Source of the DNA: Propionibacteriaceae bacterium
GTDB taxonomy: Bacteria > Actinomycetota > Actinomycetes > Propionibacteriales > Propionibacteriaceae
NCBI GenBank assembly: GCA_031265875.1
Contig: JAISCA010000007.1
Coordinates: forward strand, 62,001-126,000
Length of the DNA stretch: 64,000 bases
Direction of reading: 5' to 3'
Within the stretch, counting starts at the first letter, position 1; each line of letters opens with the position of its first letter. The notes beneath the pieces are model-generated. The model was not told where the DNA came from. It ran no database searches and was given only the letters and a program-made list of their open reading frames with translations. This document shows, one piece after another, positions 63,043 to 64,000 of this stretch. Made by a program: the position numbers and the translations under genes.

Positions 63043-64000
63043 ATGACCTCGCCAGGCAATTTCTTGGTGGAGCCTAAGGGTCTGCCGGAGCGGACCGGCC
63101 CAGCCGGTCGATCCGATCCAGCGGAGCGGCTCAGCTTCGGCCCGTCCAGCGGGTCCAGCCCGGCCGACCAGTTCGACGGCCCGGTCGCGCGGCGGGCCGC
63201 TCCGGGTGACAACCCGAACGACGGGCCGGCCTCGGCCGGCTCCCAGAACAGGCAACGGGCCGGCCGGCGAGCCGTCGGACCGATCTCCCGGGTCGACTCG
63301 GTCGGGTTCGGCGGGGCGCTGGCTTGGACCATCGGGGGCGCCATTTTGCCCGGCCTGGGTTTGCTCCGGGCCAAGCGGCGTTGGGCTGGGATCTCGGCCT
63401 TGGTCTTGACCGTGGCCGCGGTGGCGGGTCTGGTCTATCTCTCCCAGCACCGTCAAGTGGTCTTCAACTTTCTGGCCCGGGCTGACTGGCTGCGGCTAGC
63501 CGCCCTCGGCTTGGCGCTGCTGGCGGTGGCTTGGTCGGCGCTCTGCGTCGTCACTTACTACTGCCTGGCCCCACGGGGGCTGGTGGTGGGCCAGCGCCTA
63601 ATGGCCGCCGCGCTCGTGCTCTGCCTGACGCTGGGGCTGTCCATGCCCTTGGCGGTGGGGGTCAGGTACACCGTGGCCCAAGCCAACTTGCTCTCGGCCG
63701 TCTTCGGCGACGAGCTGATCCAGTCGGTCACCCTGCCCACTTTCACCCCCGGCACGGCCGGTGATCCCTGGGCCAACACGCCCAGAGTCAACATCCTTTT
63801 GCTGGGATACGACCGGGGCCTGAGCCTGGGCCGGACCGAGTCCCAGGGGGGATTGACCGACACCATCATGGTGGCCAGCATCGACACCAAGACGGGCAAC
63901 ACCGTATTGACGTCCTTGCCGCGGAACACGGCCCGGATGCCGTTCCCGCCCGATTCGCCCCTGCGCGACAAGTTCCCGCGCGGTTGGTACAACGGTTACG
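63043..64000 (+). CDS. LCP (LytR-CpsA-Psr) family protein, 3' end cut by window edge
   Basis: The frame runs from the ATG at 63043 (AGAGAGG upstream) to the end of the window, 319 codons, with no stop. A disordered cytoplasmic head (1-85) is followed by about four hydrophobic segments within 90-215 (LAWTIGGAILPGLGLL; ISALVLTVAAVAGLVYLS; LAALGLALLAVAWSALCVV; AAALVLCLTLGLSMPLAVG), then the start of the LCP catalytic domain: PRVNILLLGYDRG, TDTIMVASIDTKTG and LTSLPRNTARMPFP with the phosphate-binding Arg. LCP enzymes attach teichoic acid-like or other glycopolymers to peptidoglycan. More than one membrane helix is unusual in Firmicutes but common in actinobacteria. Confidence 0.88.
   Translation, partial: MTSPGNFLVEPKGLPERTGPAGRSDPAERLSFGPSSGSSPADQFDGPVARRAAPGDNPNDGPASAGSQNRQRAGRRAVGPISRVDSVGFGGALAWTIGGAILPGLGLLRAKRRWAGISALVLTVAAVAGLVYLSQHRQVVFNFLARADWLRLAALGLALLAVAWSALCVVTYYCLAPRGLVVGQRLMAAALVLCLTLGLSMPLAVGVRYTVAQANLLSAVFGDELIQSVTLPTFTPGTAGDPWANTPRVNILLLGYDRGLSLGRTESQGGLTDTIMVASIDTKTGNTVLTSLPRNTARMPFPPDSPLRDKFPRGWYNGY

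Overview
The window is 64 kb of very GC-rich, gene-dense bacterial DNA that looks like the chromosome of an actinobacterium, most probably of the Propionibacteriaceae type. The grounds are a mutA-mutB-meaB operon for methylmalonyl-CoA mutase, pyruvate phosphate dikinase and a succinyl-CoA:acetate-type CoA-transferase (all parts of propionate-forming metabolism), a MenB of the actinobacterial type, the tadA neighbour gene typical of actinobacteria, frequent GTG/TTG starts with 4-bp ATGA/GTGA/TTGA overlaps, and an actinobacteria-restricted anchored-repeat ABC transporter. No rRNA, CRISPR array, complete insertion sequence or prophage is visible. Two tRNA genes are present: Ser-CGA and Arg-ACG.

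Layout. 1-3.9 kb: end of an unknown helical protein, then clpB behind a HspR-type HAIR element. 4.1-15.7 kb: the most unusual locus. A strong-looking promoter overlapped by a near-consensus Fur/Zur-type box precedes a small secreted one-module protein, a 1746-residue surface protein with about seven divergent modules of the actinobacterial surface-anchored domain, a Zn/Mn-type substrate-binding lipoprotein with such a module inserted in it, a second membrane-anchored one-module protein, and the ATPase and permease of the ABC transporter. The transporter families are known by name (TIGR03769-TIGR03773) but to my knowledge have no established substrate. 15.6-25.3 kb: mostly minus strand, with an unknown lipoprotein, glycogen phosphorylase, a PemK/MazF-like protein in operon with a proline-rich membrane protein, the CoA-transferase and a DUF1015 protein. 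25.6-33.2 kb: septum-formation-type lipoprotein, ppdK, dcd, DoxX, and a PitA-like phosphate transporter with a small membrane partner. 33.5-38.8 kb: mutA-mutB-meaB plus a small membrane protein, all translationally coupled.

39-52 kb: DUF4352-like lipid- or membrane-anchored protein, MetB-type enzyme, RecQ, a Na+/H+ antiporter, an alpha/beta hydrolase with RhaM, Dps, an L,D-transpeptidase, MenB, Upp, and the tadA pair. 52.5-57.3 kb: an ABC sugar importer (ATPase, two permeases, binding protein) most like the rhamnose RhaTPQS system. 57.6-62.7 kb: tRNA-Ser next to repeats and strong hairpins, a NarL-type two-component system whose two genes are separated by a long palindrome, tRNA-Arg and a GH13 glucanase. 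63.0 kb to the edge: an LCP cell-wall ligase, cut by the window end.

The spaces between genes carry several families of dispersed short repeats: a composite palindromic element directly behind stop codons (4.6, 17.2 and 46.5 kb), a second roughly 125-bp family (20.2, 29.4, 30.3, 31.0 kb, with weaker relatives elsewhere), and CTAG-ended hairpin elements (59.0 and 62.6 kb). Gene functions below rest on motif and family recognition by eye; no database search was possible.
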